Origin: Micromonospora globbae
Lineage (GTDB): Bacteria; Actinomycetota; Actinomycetes; Mycobacteriales; Micromonosporaceae
Length of the DNA stretch: 64,000 nt
Direction of reading: 5' to 3'
NCBI RefSeq assembly: GCF_003610785.1
Contig: NZ_RAQQ01000003.1
Coordinates: forward strand, 332,062 to 396,061
The notes beneath the pieces were generated by a model that saw only the letters and a list, made by a program, of their open reading frames with translations, searched no databases and was not told the DNA's origin. Below, in pieces: positions 48,671 to 57,841 of the stretch (positions within the stretch are counted from its first letter, which is position 1; each line of letters starts with the position of its first letter). The position numbers and the translations under genes were made by a program.

Positions 48671-49606
48671 GTGCGCGAACACGACTTTCCGGCGCAGGGG
48701 CGCCGGACCCGCGGCAGGCGCCGCTTCGACGACGACGAACCGCAGTTTCTGAGGCACGGCCGGCGACCCGAGCCGGTCGTCGCCGACCCGGACGACGCAC
48801 CGGACCCGGACACCGGCGAGCGCTGGTCGTCCTGGGACGACGCCGTGCACGGCCCGGAGCCGCACCCGGCCTGGGTGGTCACCGAGCTGGCCGCGAAGGA
48901 CACCGACCTCGGTGTGCTGAAGACGGGCAAGGAGGCGGACGTCCACCTGGTCCGCCGGGCGGTGCCCGGCACCGACCGCTCCTGCCTGCTGGCCGCCAAA
49001 CGGTACCGGGACGCCGACCACCGGCTGTTCCACCGCGACGCCGGCTACCTGGAGGGACGGCGGGTCCGCCGGTCCCGGGAGAACCGGGCGATGGCCGGCC
49101 GGACCGCCTTCGGCCGGCAGCTCATCGCCGGGCAGTGGGCGGCGGCCGAGTTCACGGCGCTGGCACGGCTCTGGGAGATCGGCGCGGCGCACGGCAGGAT
49201 CGCCGTGCCCTACCCGGTGCAGCTGCGCGGCACGGAACTGATGCTGGAGTTCCTCGGCGACCCGGACGAGGGGACGGCCGCGCCCCGGCTGGCCCAGCTC
49301 CGGCCGGACGCGGCGGGACTGCGCGATCTCTGGGAGCAGCTGGTGGACGCGCTGGTGGTGCTCGCGCGGGCCGGGTACGCCCACGGTGACCTCTCGCCGT
49401 ACAACCTGCTGGTGCACCACGACCGGCTCGTCATGATCGACCTGCCGCAGGTGGTCGACGTGGTGGGCAATCCCCAGGGCCCCGAGTTCCTGGCCCGGGA
49501 CGTCCGGGTGGTCGCCACCTGGTTCGCGGCCCGGGGCCTGCCGGCCGACGTGGCGGATCCGACCACGCTCACCGAGGACCTGTTGCGCGAGGCGGGAATC
49601 CGCTGA
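48671..49606 (+). CDS. RIO-type protein kinase
   Basis: 311 residues. A basic and acidic N-terminal tail (REHDFPAQGRRTRGRRRFDD) precedes the kinase domain. The P-loop equivalent is VLKTGKEADVHLVRR and the ATP-binding Lys is in LLAAKRYRDADHR. The catalytic loop is GYAHGDLSPYNLLVHHDRLV and the metal Asp is in VMIDLPQVVDVVGNPQGPEF. These are RIO1-family signatures. RIO kinases act in ribosome maturation in archaea and eukaryotes; the bacterial role is little known. Its stop is part of a 20 bp tandem repeat. GTG 48671 is preferred over an upstream frame lacking similarity. Confidence 0.88.
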   Translation: MREHDFPAQGRRTRGRRRFDDDEPQFLRHGRRPEPVVADPDDAPDPDTGERWSSWDDAVHGPEPHPAWVVTELAAKDTDLGVLKTGKEADVHLVRRAVPGTDRSCLLAAKRYRDADHRLFHRDAGYLEGRRVRRSRENRAMAGRTAFGRQLIAGQWAAAEFTALARLWEIGAAHGRIAVPYPVQLRGTELMLEFLGDPDEGTAAPRLAQLRPDAAGLRDLWEQLVDALVVLARAGYAHGDLSPYNLLVHHDRLVMIDLPQVVDVVGNPQGPEFLARDVRVVATWFAARGLPADVADPTTLTEDLLREAGIR

Positions 49607-49658
49607 ACGGGGCGGGCGTCCGCCGAACCGGGCGGGCGCCCGCGAAACGGGGCGGGCC
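49600..49658 (+). repeat. Three tandem ~20 bp units over the RIO kinase stop codon
   Basis: CCGCTGAACGGGGCGGGCGT (49600), CCGCCGAACCGGGCGGGCGC (49620) and a shorter third unit beginning at 49640. The first unit contains the stop codon (TGA at 49604-49606) and the array runs downstream. The same layout is seen after the LysE-type gene. Confidence 0.75.
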
Positions 49659-49739
49659 GGGCGCCGCGGGGCCGGGCCCGCGCGACCGGGTCCGGCGATG
49701 CCGGCGCGGCGCCGCCGGACCCGGTCCGCCCCACGCCGG

Positions 49740-49988
49740 TCACTGGAGGTAGCGCTCGACCTCGGGCTTGGGGCGTACGCCCTGGGCGTCCGGGTCGCCG
49801 TGGGTGCTCCGGGCGGCGCGGCGGCGGCGGAGCAGGTCCCAGCACTGGTCGAGGGACTCCTCCAGCTCCCGCAGCCGGTCGCGGGTCGCCTCGTCGGTGC
49901 CCGTGTGGCCGGCCTGCGCCTCCGCGCGCAGCCGGTGCTCCTCGTCGACCATCTCGGTGATCCGGTTCAGGACCGTCTTGTCGTCCAT
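49740..49988 (-). CDS. DUF2630 family protein
   Basis: 82 residues, acidic and helical. TVLNRITEMVDEEHRLRAEA followed by RLRELEESLDQCWDLLRRRR and a C-terminal VRPKPEVERYLQ is the DUF2630 pattern, a small actinobacterial family predicted to form a helical hairpin. No enzyme motif, signal or membrane segment. It converges with the RIO kinase gene. Function unknown. Confidence 0.85.
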   Translation of the reverse strand: MDDKTVLNRITEMVDEEHRLRAEAQAGHTGTDEATRDRLRELEESLDQCWDLLRRRRAARSTHGDPDAQGVRPKPEVERYLQ

Positions 49989-50307
49989 GACCAAGAGCCT
50001 GTCACAGGGCGTTCTGCCCTGCGCGCGTTCCCTCACCCTCCGGGCCGCTCCGGGCCGCGGCGGTCGCGGGTGTGCCGATCGTCACGCCGGCCGGGCGGTG
50101 GGAGGGGGCGCCGGCCGGGAGAAGCGCGCGGATGTGCGAAACGGGCCACTCCCGCGCACGAGCCTTACCAGCGGCGCACCTGCGCGCCGTGAAATTTTCT
50201 CCGGACGCGACTAGAGAAGTTTGACTCGGCAATGGCATGCTCGGTCGAGTCCTGACTCCACATAGTCGTTCCACGACGCACAGTCGCAACAAGGGGGTTC
50301 GGCGCAG
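49989..50307 (+). promoter_or_regulatory. 319 bp spacer between DUF2630 and the terpenoid cassette
   Basis: No convincing gene. TTGACT at 50221-50226 resembles a -35 box, but no TAnnnT lies 16-19 bp downstream. The segment from about 50190 to 50300 is lower in G+C than its surroundings and contains several GACTC and GAGTC copies (50223, 50246, 50253) in both orientations, which may be regulator half-sites. It presumably carries the promoter of the P450-cyclase operon. Confidence 0.35.
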
Positions 50308-51687
50308 GTGCATTCGCCACACATCGGGCAGTCCGCCACCCGACGAGCGCGCACCATCCCGCTGCACCAGGTGGTGCCGAGCCTCCTCCGTGACCCGGCG
50401 CGTGCCCTCATCGCCCTCGGCAACCGGACCGGCGGGGAACTCGTCCGGATCAACGTGGGCTCGTTCCGGCCGTACCTCGTCACCCACCCGCGCCACGTCC
50501 AGCACGTGCTCCGCGAGCGGGCCGACAACTACGAGCGTGCCGGCGACGGGCTGTTCTGGCGTCCGGTGAAGCGGCTGTTCGGCGAGGGCATCCTCGGCGA
50601 GGGGCAGATCTGGTCGGCCAGCCGCCGCACGCTCCAGCCGATGTTCACGGCCAAGCGCATCGAGGCGCTCGTCGACGGCATGGCCGAGGCCATCCGGGAG
50701 GCCGTCGACGAGCTCGACGCGCCGTCGCGCGACGGCCGGATGGTCGACATCGGAGTCGAGCAGTCCCGCATCGTCTGCCGGGCCATCATGAAGGTGCTCT
50801 TCGGCGACAAGATCTCGGTGCCGGACGCCATGCGGGTCGTCGACGCGCAGGACGTCATCGCGACCGCCGTCATCCCCCGGATCGTCGTGCCGTTCGCGCC
50901 GCTGTCGCTGCCGATGCCCGGCGACCGGCCGTTCCGTCGCGCGAAGCAGATCGTCGACGACGTGCTGCTGCCGATCGTCCGCGCGTCCAAGGCGACCGCC
51001 GACGAGGGCGACGACGTCATCTCCACGCTCTGGCGGGCGCGTACGGAGGACGGGCGGCAGCTCAGCGAACAGCAGGTGCGCAACGACACCGTGGCGATGT
51101 TCGCGGCCACCACCGAGACCACGATCAACGTGCTCACCTGGCTGTGGCCGCACCTCGACGAGCGCCCGGACGTCGCCGAGCGGCTGTACGAGGAGATCGC
51201 CCGGGTGGTGGGCGACGGGCCGGTCCGGCGCGAGCACCTCACCCAGCTGCCGTACACCCGGATGGTCCTCGACGAGCTGCTACGGCTCTACCCGATCGGC
51301 TGGATCATCCCGCGGCGCGCGGTGGCCGACGACGTCATCGACGGCGTGGAGGTGGAGGCCGGCGCCACGATGGTCGCGAGCCCGCTGATCACCCAGCGGA
51401 TGGCGGCGTTCTGGGACCGGCCGGACGAGTTCGACCCCGACCGGTTCGTCCCCGAGCGGGTCCGCGCCCGGCACCGCTACGCCCACTTCCCCTTCGGCGG
51501 CGGCCCGCACCAGTGCCTCGGCATGTACCTGTTCTACCTGGAGGCGCAGCTCATCCTGGCCACGATGCTGAGCCGCTACCGGTTCCGGCTGCGCCGCTCC
51601 GGCGTACCGGGCCTGCGTCTCGCCGCCGCGCTGCGGCCGCGGACGCGGGTGGAGCTGACGCTCGTGCAGACGGCGGACGCGGCCTGA
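50308..51687 (+). CDS. Cytochrome P450 of a terpenoid cassette
   Basis: 459 residues, full length. The heme-binding loop is FPFGGGPHQCLGMYLFYLEA with the ligand at about Cys403. The I-helix oxygen-activation motif is AATTETTINVL, the ExxR motif lies in LDELLRLYPIGWIIPRR, and PERVRARHRYAHFPF matches the PERF region. The N-terminus has no membrane anchor. ATG-less GTG 50308 has a GGGGG stretch about 11 bp upstream. A class I synthase-like gene begins 3 bp after its stop, so it is predicted to oxidise the terpene made by the next two genes. Confidence 0.92.
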   Translation: MHSPHIGQSATRRARTIPLHQVVPSLLRDPARALIALGNRTGGELVRINVGSFRPYLVTHPRHVQHVLRERADNYERAGDGLFWRPVKRLFGEGILGEGQIWSASRRTLQPMFTAKRIEALVDGMAEAIREAVDELDAPSRDGRMVDIGVEQSRIVCRAIMKVLFGDKISVPDAMRVVDAQDVIATAVIPRIVVPFAPLSLPMPGDRPFRRAKQIVDDVLLPIVRASKATADEGDDVISTLWRARTEDGRQLSEQQVRNDTVAMFAATTETTINVLTWLWPHLDERPDVAERLYEEIARVVGDGPVRREHLTQLPYTRMVLDELLRLYPIGWIIPRRAVADDVIDGVEVEAGATMVASPLITQRMAAFWDRPDEFDPDRFVPERVRARHRYAHFPFGGGPHQCLGMYLFYLEAQLILATMLSRYRFRLRRSGVPGLRLAAALRPRTRVELTLVQTADAA

Positions 51688-51689
51688 GC

Positions 51690-52586
51690 ATGACGCGGAC
51701 CCAGCGACCGGGCGACGAGCTGGACCTCGCCGCCGAACAGGGCAGGATCTGCGCGCTCGCCGCGAAGGGGCAGCGCGACCTGCAACGGGCGGCCGCCGCC
51801 CACCCCGACCTCTTCTCCGCCCGGCCGTTCGACCCGGCCCTGTTCAGCAGCATCGCGCTCGCGATGGCCTTCAGCGCTCCGACGTGCACGGTGGACGAGC
51901 TGCGGTTCGCCAACCGGGCGGTGCTGTGGGGCTTCGCCGTGGACTGGCAGGTGGACTACCTCGCCAAGTCCCGTGAGGACGTCGACCGTGTCGTGGCCGA
52001 CACGCTCGCCGTGGTCGACGGCGCCGCGCCCGGGGCGGAGGACGCGCTCGGACGGTTCCTCGCCGAGCTGCGCGACGAACTGGCCCGGACGCCGGGCTAC
52101 GCGCGGGCGCGGGGCGTGTGGCGGGAGGAGGTCGCCCGCACGCTGGCCGCGATGGCCCGGGAGTGGGACTGGCGCGAGGCCACGGCGGGCGGGCGGCCGC
52201 CGAGCTACGAGGAGTACCTCGACAACGCCGACAACCTCGCCTGCACGGTGGTCAACGTCGCGCACTGGATCCGTACCGGCGACGCCGGCGTGCACGATCG
52301 GCTTCCGGAACTCGTCGCCGCCAGCGACGAGGTGCAGCGGGTGCTGCGGCTCGTCAACGACCTCGCGACCCACGACCGGGACCGGGAATGGGGCGACCTC
52401 AACGCGATCACCCTGGTGGGCGACGCCGACGAGGTGGCGCGACGGGCCGCCGCGCTGACCGCCCGGTGCCGCGAGACGCTCGCCGACCTGGCCGGCCGGT
52501 TTCCCCGCGAGGCGGACTACCTGACCCGGCAACTCGGCTACACCAGTGGCTTCTACGGCTCGACGGACTTCTGGGGGGCGCGGTGA
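51690..52586 (+). CDS. Class I terpene synthase-like protein with non-canonical metal motifs
   Basis: 298 residues, all-alpha. The NSE-type triad region is VLRLVNDLATHDRDREWGD (Asn223, Asp224, Thr227, then Asp231 where Glu is usual). The first Asp-rich motif is reduced to DWQVD (Asp85, Asp89) rather than DDxxD. The C-terminal helix carries RQLGYTSGFYGSTDFW, like the RY end of bacterial synthases. It most resembles small diterpene-type synthases that act after a class II cyclase. It may ionise a cyclised diphosphate to give the final hydrocarbon or alcohol; inference from context. It overlaps the next gene by 4 bp (GTGA). Confidence 0.75.
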   Translation: MTRTQRPGDELDLAAEQGRICALAAKGQRDLQRAAAAHPDLFSARPFDPALFSSIALAMAFSAPTCTVDELRFANRAVLWGFAVDWQVDYLAKSREDVDRVVADTLAVVDGAAPGAEDALGRFLAELRDELARTPGYARARGVWREEVARTLAAMAREWDWREATAGGRPPSYEEYLDNADNLACTVVNVAHWIRTGDAGVHDRLPELVAASDEVQRVLRLVNDLATHDRDREWGDLNAITLVGDADEVARRAAALTARCRETLADLAGRFPREADYLTRQLGYTSGFYGSTDFWGAR

Positions 52587-54232
52587 GCGGCGGGCCGTGG
52601 GAGCAGACCGCGGCGGAGCGTCCCGCGCCGGGCGGTGGGGCGGGCGCGGCGTCGACCGGTGGGGCGGGCGCGGCGCTGGCCGAACGGTCGGCGCGCGACC
52701 CGGGCGGCGACCTGGTCGCCTCGATGCTGGCCGAGCCGGCCGGACGGTCCTCCCCGTCGGTGTACGAGACGGGCCGGCTGGTCAGCCTGGCGCCCTGGCT
52801 CACCGGCCACGGCGAGCGGATCGCGTGGCTCGTACGGACGCAGCGGCCCGACGGGGCGTGGGGCGCGCCGGACGGCTACGCCCTGGTGCCCACGCTCAGC
52901 GCCACCGAGGCGCTGCTCGCCGTGCTGCGCCGCGGTGACGGCGGTTTCGCGCGGGAGCGGCTCGGCCAGGTCGCCCACCGCGGCCTGCGTGCGCTCCACG
53001 ACACGCTGACCGGGCCGGGGGCGCCGCCGCCACCGGACCTGCCGGCGACCGACCTCATCGTGCCCGCGCTGACCGACCTGATCGCCGGGCACCTCGACGC
53101 GCTGCGGGAGCGGCCGGACCTCGGCGACTGGGACGCCGCGCCCCGGCCACCGCTGCCCGTCGGCCTGGACGGCGGCCGGCTGGACCGGGTCCGGATGCTG
53201 CTCGCCGCCGGCCGTCCGCTGCCGGAGAAGCTCGCGCACGCGCTGGAGGTGGTCGGCCCGGCCGCCCGCCGGGCCGTGGGCGTCGGCCCCGTCGGCCCCG
53301 GCACCGTGGGCGCGTCACCGGCCGCGACGGCCGCCTGGCTCGGCCCCGATCCCGGCCCGGCGCACCCGGCCCGGGCCTACCTGGAGGACCTCGTCCGGCA
53401 GTACGGCGGGCCGGTGCCGTGTGCCAGTCCGATCACCGTGTTCGAGCGGTCGTGGGTCCTCGGCACGCTCTGCCGGGCCGGCGTCCCGGTGCGGGTGCCC
53501 GACGTCCTCACCGCCGAGCTGCGGGACGCCCTCGGGCCCACCGGCACACCGACTGGTCCCGGCCTGCCGGCGGACGCCGACACGACATCGGTCACCGTGT
53601 ACGCCCTCGCCCGGCTGGGCCAGCCCGTCGACCCGACGGTGCTGCGGGCGTACGACACCGGGGAGCACTTCTGCACCTGGCCGGGGGAGGACGGGGCGTC
53701 GGTCACCACCAACGCGCACGTGCTCGACGCGCTCGGGCACCTGCTGCCGTACGGCGGGCCGGCCGCGCCGTGGCTCGCGTCCGCGGTGGACCGCGTCACC
53801 CGGTGGCTCCTCGACCAGCAGGAACCGGACGGACGCTGGTCCGACCGCTGGCACGCCTCCCCGTACTACGCGACCTGCTGCGCCGTGCTGGCCCTGACCG
53901 GGTACGGGAGTGCCGACGCGGCGCGGCGGGCGGTCGACCGGGCGGCGTCCTGGGTGCTCGCCGGGCAGCGGCCGGACGGATCCTGGGGACGCTGGTCGGG
54001 CAGCGCCGAGGAGACGGCGTACGCGGTGCAGACGCTGATCGCCGCGGGGAACCGCGACGGCGCCGGTGCGGCGGCGCTCGCTCGGGGCGCGGCCTGGCTG
54101 TCCGAGGTGGACGATCACGACGGCGCGCCGGAGCTGTGGCACGACAAGGACCTGTACCGTCCCACGCTGATCGTGCAGGCAGCGGTGCGGGCGGCCCGGT
54201 GGCTCGTACGCCCGGAGGCCGGCGGCGGCTGA
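52583..54232 (+). CDS. Class II diterpene cyclase (DxDTT-type)
   Basis: 549 residues. Squalene-hopene-type alpha barrels are indicated by QW-like repeats (LVRTQRPDGAWGAPDGYAL, LDQQEPDGRWSDRWHASPYY, LAGQRPDGSWGRWSGSAEET). The proton-donor motif is DADTTS at residues 331-336, where the common form is DxDD. I recall a DxDTT variant in the tuberculosinol-type cyclase, so activity is plausible. It lacks a class I DDxxD site, so it would form a bicyclic diphosphate from GGPP. The first 40 residues are Gly/Ala-rich. No GGPP synthase lies in the window. It is followed after 124 bp by the conservon. Confidence 0.88.
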   Translation: MSGGPWEQTAAERPAPGGGAGAASTGGAGAALAERSARDPGGDLVASMLAEPAGRSSPSVYETGRLVSLAPWLTGHGERIAWLVRTQRPDGAWGAPDGYALVPTLSATEALLAVLRRGDGGFARERLGQVAHRGLRALHDTLTGPGAPPPPDLPATDLIVPALTDLIAGHLDALRERPDLGDWDAAPRPPLPVGLDGGRLDRVRMLLAAGRPLPEKLAHALEVVGPAARRAVGVGPVGPGTVGASPAATAAWLGPDPGPAHPARAYLEDLVRQYGGPVPCASPITVFERSWVLGTLCRAGVPVRVPDVLTAELRDALGPTGTPTGPGLPADADTTSVTVYALARLGQPVDPTVLRAYDTGEHFCTWPGEDGASVTTNAHVLDALGHLLPYGGPAAPWLASAVDRVTRWLLDQQEPDGRWSDRWHASPYYATCCAVLALTGYGSADAARRAVDRAASWVLAGQRPDGSWGRWSGSAEETAYAVQTLIAAGNRDGAGAAALARGAAWLSEVDDHDGAPELWHDKDLYRPTLIVQAAVRAARWLVRPEAGGG

Positions 54233-54356
54233 CCGGCGCGCGACCATAGTCGACGGTGCCATGATCAGGACCGCTTGAGTGAACAACCCGACACTGCTAG
54301 CGTGCGCCGGAGTCGATGAGTGCACACATGAGCAGATATCCGGCCAGGACGGTGTG

Positions 54357-56936
54357 ATGGGTTCCCGCAGTACGAATCTCCGTACAAAAGTCATTGCCCT
54401 GCTCGTGTCGCTGGTCGCCCTCTGGGCCTTCGCGGCGTGGGTCACCGTCCGGGACGGGTTCAACCTGCTCGGCGTGCAGACGCTCAACTCGCGGGTCTTC
54501 GAGCCCAGCGATCCGCTGCTCGTGCAGCTCCAGAAGGAACGCCGGCTGTCGCTGGCGTACCTCGGCGGGCCGGACGCGGCGCAGCTCGAGCAGTTGGCCG
54601 CGGAACGGCGTCGCACCGACGACTACGCGGCGACCTTCCGTGAGTCGGTACGGGACTGGCGCACCGAGGTGCCGGCGAGCAGCCAGCTCGAACAGCGCAT
54701 CGACGAACTCCTGGGCGACCTGGACCGGCTCAACGAGACGCGGGCCGGCGTCGACGCCCGGAACGTCGACCGCGCGACCACCATGGCGGCGTACGTCGGC
54801 GTCATCGACTCGATCTTCCGCGTGTTCGACGCGCTCGGCGGTCTGGACGACCCGCAGATCGCGCAGGAGACGGCGGCCCTCATCGACCTCAACCGGGCGC
54901 GCGAGCTGCTGTCCCAGGAGGACGCCCTGCTGACCGGCGCGCTCGCCGCCGGGCGGATAACCGCGGCCGAGCAGGCCCAGTTCGCCCACCTCGTCGGCGC
55001 GCAGCGGTTCACCACGGAGCAGACGGCCGTGGACCTGGCCCGCACGGACCGCGAGCGCTTCCAGAACCTCGTGGCGAGCGACGAGTTCCAGCGGTTCCGC
55101 GCGCTGGAGGACCAGATCGTCCGCTCCCGCAACGTGCCGGGCCGGCCCCCGGTGTCGGCGGCCGACTGGGACGCCGCCGTGTCGCCGGCCATGCAGAACC
55201 TGCGCGACGTCATCATCGCCGGCGGCGAGGACGTCGTGTCCCGCGCGATGCCCGTGGCGATCGGGGTGATCGTGCGGCTGGTGCTCGCCGCCGGTCTCGG
55301 CCTCATCGCCGTGGTCGCCTCCATCATCGTGTCGATCACCACGGCCCGGTCGCTGCTGCGGCAGCTGGAACGGCTGCGCGAGGCGGCGTTCCAGCTGGCC
55401 AACGAACGCCTGCCCAGCGTCGTGGAGCGGCTCGGTCGCGGCGACGACGTCGACGTGGCCAAGGAGGCGCCGCCGCTCGAGTTCGGCCACGACGAGATCG
55501 GCCAGGTCGGCAAGGCCTTCAACGTGGTGCAGGAGACGGCGATCCGCACCGCCGTCGAGCAGGCCGAACTGCGCCGCAGCGTCCGCGAGGTCTTCCTCAG
55601 CCTGGCCCGGCGCACCCAGGCGCTCGTGCACCGGCAGCTCACCCTGCTCGACGCCATGGAACGGCGCGAGCAGGACGCCGAGGAACTGGAGGACCTGTTC
55701 CGGGTCGACCACCTGGCCACCCGGATGCGGCGCAACGCGGAGAACCTCATCGTGCTCTCCGGCTCCACCCCGGGCCGGGCCTGGCGGCGCAACGTGCCCA
55801 TGGTGGACGTCATCCGGGGCGCGGTGGCCGAGGTCGAGGACTACACCCGGGTCAACGTGCTGCCGATCGGGCGGGTGTCGCTCGCCGGCCGGGCGGTCGG
55901 TGACGTCATCCACCTGCTCGCCGAGCTCATCGAGAACGGCCTGTCCTTCTCGCCGCCGAACACCACGGTCGAGGTGCGCGGCCAGATGGTGGCGAACGGG
56001 TTCGCCATCGAGATCGAGGACCGGGGCCTCGGCATGAGCCCCGAGGACCTGGCGGCGGCCAACCACCGGATCACCGACCGGTCCGAGCTGAACCTCGCCA
56101 ACGCCTCCCGCCTCGGCCTGTACGTGGTGAGCCGGCTCACCGAGCGCCACGGTGTGAAGGTGCAGTTGAAGGAGTCCGCGTACGGCGGCACGACCGCCGT
56201 CGTGCTCATCCCGAGCGAACTGGTGACGAGCGCCGACGACGACCCGGACACCTCCGGCGGCATCCCGGCCGCCGCCCGGGCCGCGGGCGCCCCCGCCGCG
56301 AAGGTGGCCGCCGGAGGCCCCGCCGACACGGGGGTCGGCGGTTCGGACACGCCGGTCACCGCCCCCGCGCCGGCCGGCCCGGTCGCCGCCCAGCCGGCCG
56401 CGCCGGTGGCGCTCGCCGAGCCGCCCGCCGACCCGTCCGCGAACGCCGAGACGGCCGTCGACGGGGAGACGCTGCCCACGCGTACCCGCACGGTGCCCCC
56501 GGCCGACGGCGGGCTGCCCACCCGCACCCGCCGTACCCCCGAGCCGCAGGCCGCGCTCGACGGGCCGACGGTGCCGACGGGCCTGCCGATGGCGGTGCCG
56601 CGGCCCGTGGCCGACGCCCCCGCGACGGGCACCGGCGGACCCGGCGCCGAGGGCGGTCCGCTCCCGGCGCGGATCCAGCCGGCACGGACCGACTCCGGGC
56701 TGCCGGTGCGGGTCCGGCAGGCCAGCATCGTTCCCGAACTGCGTGACGATCCGGCGGCGACCGCCGCTGATGACGACGACGAGGAGATCGTGCGGCCGCC
56801 CGAGCAGGTGCGCCGGATGATGAGCTCGTACCAGAGCGGAACCCGCCGGGGCCGGACGGAGGCCGCCCGCCTCATGGGCGACGACGCACCGGAGCCCGGG
56901 CCCGCCCCGGACACCGACGAGCAACAAGCGACCTGA
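54357..56936 (+). CDS. cvnA: Conservon sensor kinase-like protein CvnA (nitrate-sensor domain type)
   Basis: 859 residues. A membrane helix (about 12-30) precedes an outer four-helix domain of the nitrate/nitrite-sensor type (DPLLVQLQKERRLSLAYLGG). A second helix lies near 295-325, then a HAMP region. The kinase-like core has DLFRVDHLATRMRRNAENLI and the ATPase N-box ELIENGLSFSPPNTTVEVRG and EDRGLGMSPEDLAAANHRI. The last 200 residues are disordered Pro/Ala sequence with GLPTRTR-like motifs and the end MMSSYQSGTRRGR. ATG 54357 is preferred; in-frame upstream starts lack a ribosome site. First gene of cvnABCD; conservons couple such sensors to a small GTPase. Confidence 0.9.
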   Translation: MGSRSTNLRTKVIALLVSLVALWAFAAWVTVRDGFNLLGVQTLNSRVFEPSDPLLVQLQKERRLSLAYLGGPDAAQLEQLAAERRRTDDYAATFRESVRDWRTEVPASSQLEQRIDELLGDLDRLNETRAGVDARNVDRATTMAAYVGVIDSIFRVFDALGGLDDPQIAQETAALIDLNRARELLSQEDALLTGALAAGRITAAEQAQFAHLVGAQRFTTEQTAVDLARTDRERFQNLVASDEFQRFRALEDQIVRSRNVPGRPPVSAADWDAAVSPAMQNLRDVIIAGGEDVVSRAMPVAIGVIVRLVLAAGLGLIAVVASIIVSITTARSLLRQLERLREAAFQLANERLPSVVERLGRGDDVDVAKEAPPLEFGHDEIGQVGKAFNVVQETAIRTAVEQAELRRSVREVFLSLARRTQALVHRQLTLLDAMERREQDAEELEDLFRVDHLATRMRRNAENLIVLSGSTPGRAWRRNVPMVDVIRGAVAEVEDYTRVNVLPIGRVSLAGRAVGDVIHLLAELIENGLSFSPPNTTVEVRGQMVANGFAIEIEDRGLGMSPEDLAAANHRITDRSELNLANASRLGLYVVSRLTERHGVKVQLKESAYGGTTAVVLIPSELVTSADDDPDTSGGIPAAARAAGAPAAKVAAGGPADTGVGGSDTPVTAPAPAGPVAAQPAAPVALAEPPADPSANAETAVDGETLPTRTRTVPPADGGLPTRTRRTPEPQAALDGPTVPTGLPMAVPRPVADAPATGTGGPGAEGGPLPARIQPARTDSGLPVRVRQASIVPELRDDPAATAADDDDEEIVRPPEQVRRMMSSYQSGTRRGRTEAARLMGDDAPEPGPAPDTDEQQAT

Positions 56937-57026
56937 CCTGTGCCGACGGTGCGGAGGTCCGCCCGCGACGGAACGGTCAGACCCAGACGAAGACGGCTAA
57001 CCAGCCGTGGGAGAAGAGGACGACGA

Positions 57027-57449
57027 GTGGCCCAGAAGACGGCATCGAGTGCCGACCTGACGTGGTTGCTGGATGATCTGGTCGGCCGGGTGAAGCAGGC
57101 CGAGCATGCGGTCGCGCTCTCGACGGACGGCCTGTTGATGGCCTCCTCGCAGGGGCTCAGCCGGGACGACGGAGAGCACCTCGCCGCCATGGCGGCGGGC
57201 ATCCAGAGCCTGGCCCGGGGCGCCGGCAAGCGGTTCGGCGGCGGCCAGGTGCAGCAGACCATCATCGAGATGCAGTCCTCGTTCCTCTTCGTCACAGCGG
57301 CCGGGCGCAACGCCTGTCTCGCCGTGCTGGCCAGCGAGGACGCCGACATCGGCCTCATCGCGTACGAGATGGCGATGCTGGTCACCCGCGTCGGCAAGCA
57401 CGTGGCGTCGCCGACCCGGACGGCCGAACAGCCGCCCGGCGAGAAGTAG
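57027..57449 (+). CDS. cvnB: Conservon roadblock/LC7 protein CvnB
   Basis: 140 residues with one roadblock/LC7 domain: LTWLLDDLVGRVKQAEHAVA, STDGLLMASSQGLSRDDGEH, LAAMAAGIQSLARGAGKRFG and the closing AVLASEDADIGLIAYEMAML. These proteins dimerise and regulate a partner GTPase (here CvnD). GTG 57027 has AGAAGAGGA about 7 bp upstream. It is 90 bp from cvnA and 5 bp from cvnC. Confidence 0.93.
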   Translation: MAQKTASSADLTWLLDDLVGRVKQAEHAVALSTDGLLMASSQGLSRDDGEHLAAMAAGIQSLARGAGKRFGGGQVQQTIIEMQSSFLFVTAAGRNACLAVLASEDADIGLIAYEMAMLVTRVGKHVASPTRTAEQPPGEK

Positions 57450-57454
57450 CCGCC

Positions 57455-57841
57455 ATGACGGTGCAGGGGGAGTCCGCGGAGCACCAGTGGGTGGACGACC
57501 ACGCCGGGCCGGTGGTGCGCCCGTACGCGGTCACGCGCGGCCGCGCCCGCCCGGTCACCGGCACTTTCGATCTGATCTCGCTGGTCACGGCGACCCGCGC
57601 GGACGTGAGCGCGGAAGTCGGCCTCGGCCCGGAGCACCTGGCAATCGTGGGGCTCTGCCAGCGTGTGCAGTCCGTGGCCGAGATCGCCGCCCACCTGGAC
57701 CTGCCGGTGGGCGCCATCCGGGTCCTACTGGGTGATCTGGTGGCCCGCAACCTGGTCCAGGTCCGCGAGCCGCGCACCTCGGCCGGCCTTCCCGACAACA
57801 GTGTTTTCGAGGCGGTAATCAATGGACTACGGGCACTCTGA
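57455..57841 (+). CDS. cvnC: Conservon protein CvnC (DUF742)
   Basis: 128 residues. VRPYAVTRGRARPVTGTFDL and LISLVTATR lead the domain, and a winged-helix-like part follows (LGPEHLAIVGLCQRVQSVAE, IAAHLDLPVGAIRVLLGDL). The end PDNSVFEAVINGLRAL matches DUF742. The protein probably links sensor and GTPase or binds DNA; the role is unproven. It overlaps the cvnD start by 20 bp. Confidence 0.93.
   Translation: MTVQGESAEHQWVDDHAGPVVRPYAVTRGRARPVTGTFDLISLVTATRADVSAEVGLGPEHLAIVGLCQRVQSVAEIAAHLDLPVGAIRVLLGDLVARNLVQVREPRTSAGLPDNSVFEAVINGLRAL

Noticed and set aside
54297..56927. 876-residue frame antisense to cvnA
   Set aside because: It mirrors cvnA exactly and has no motif of its own. Long antisense frames arise here from third-position G+C bias.
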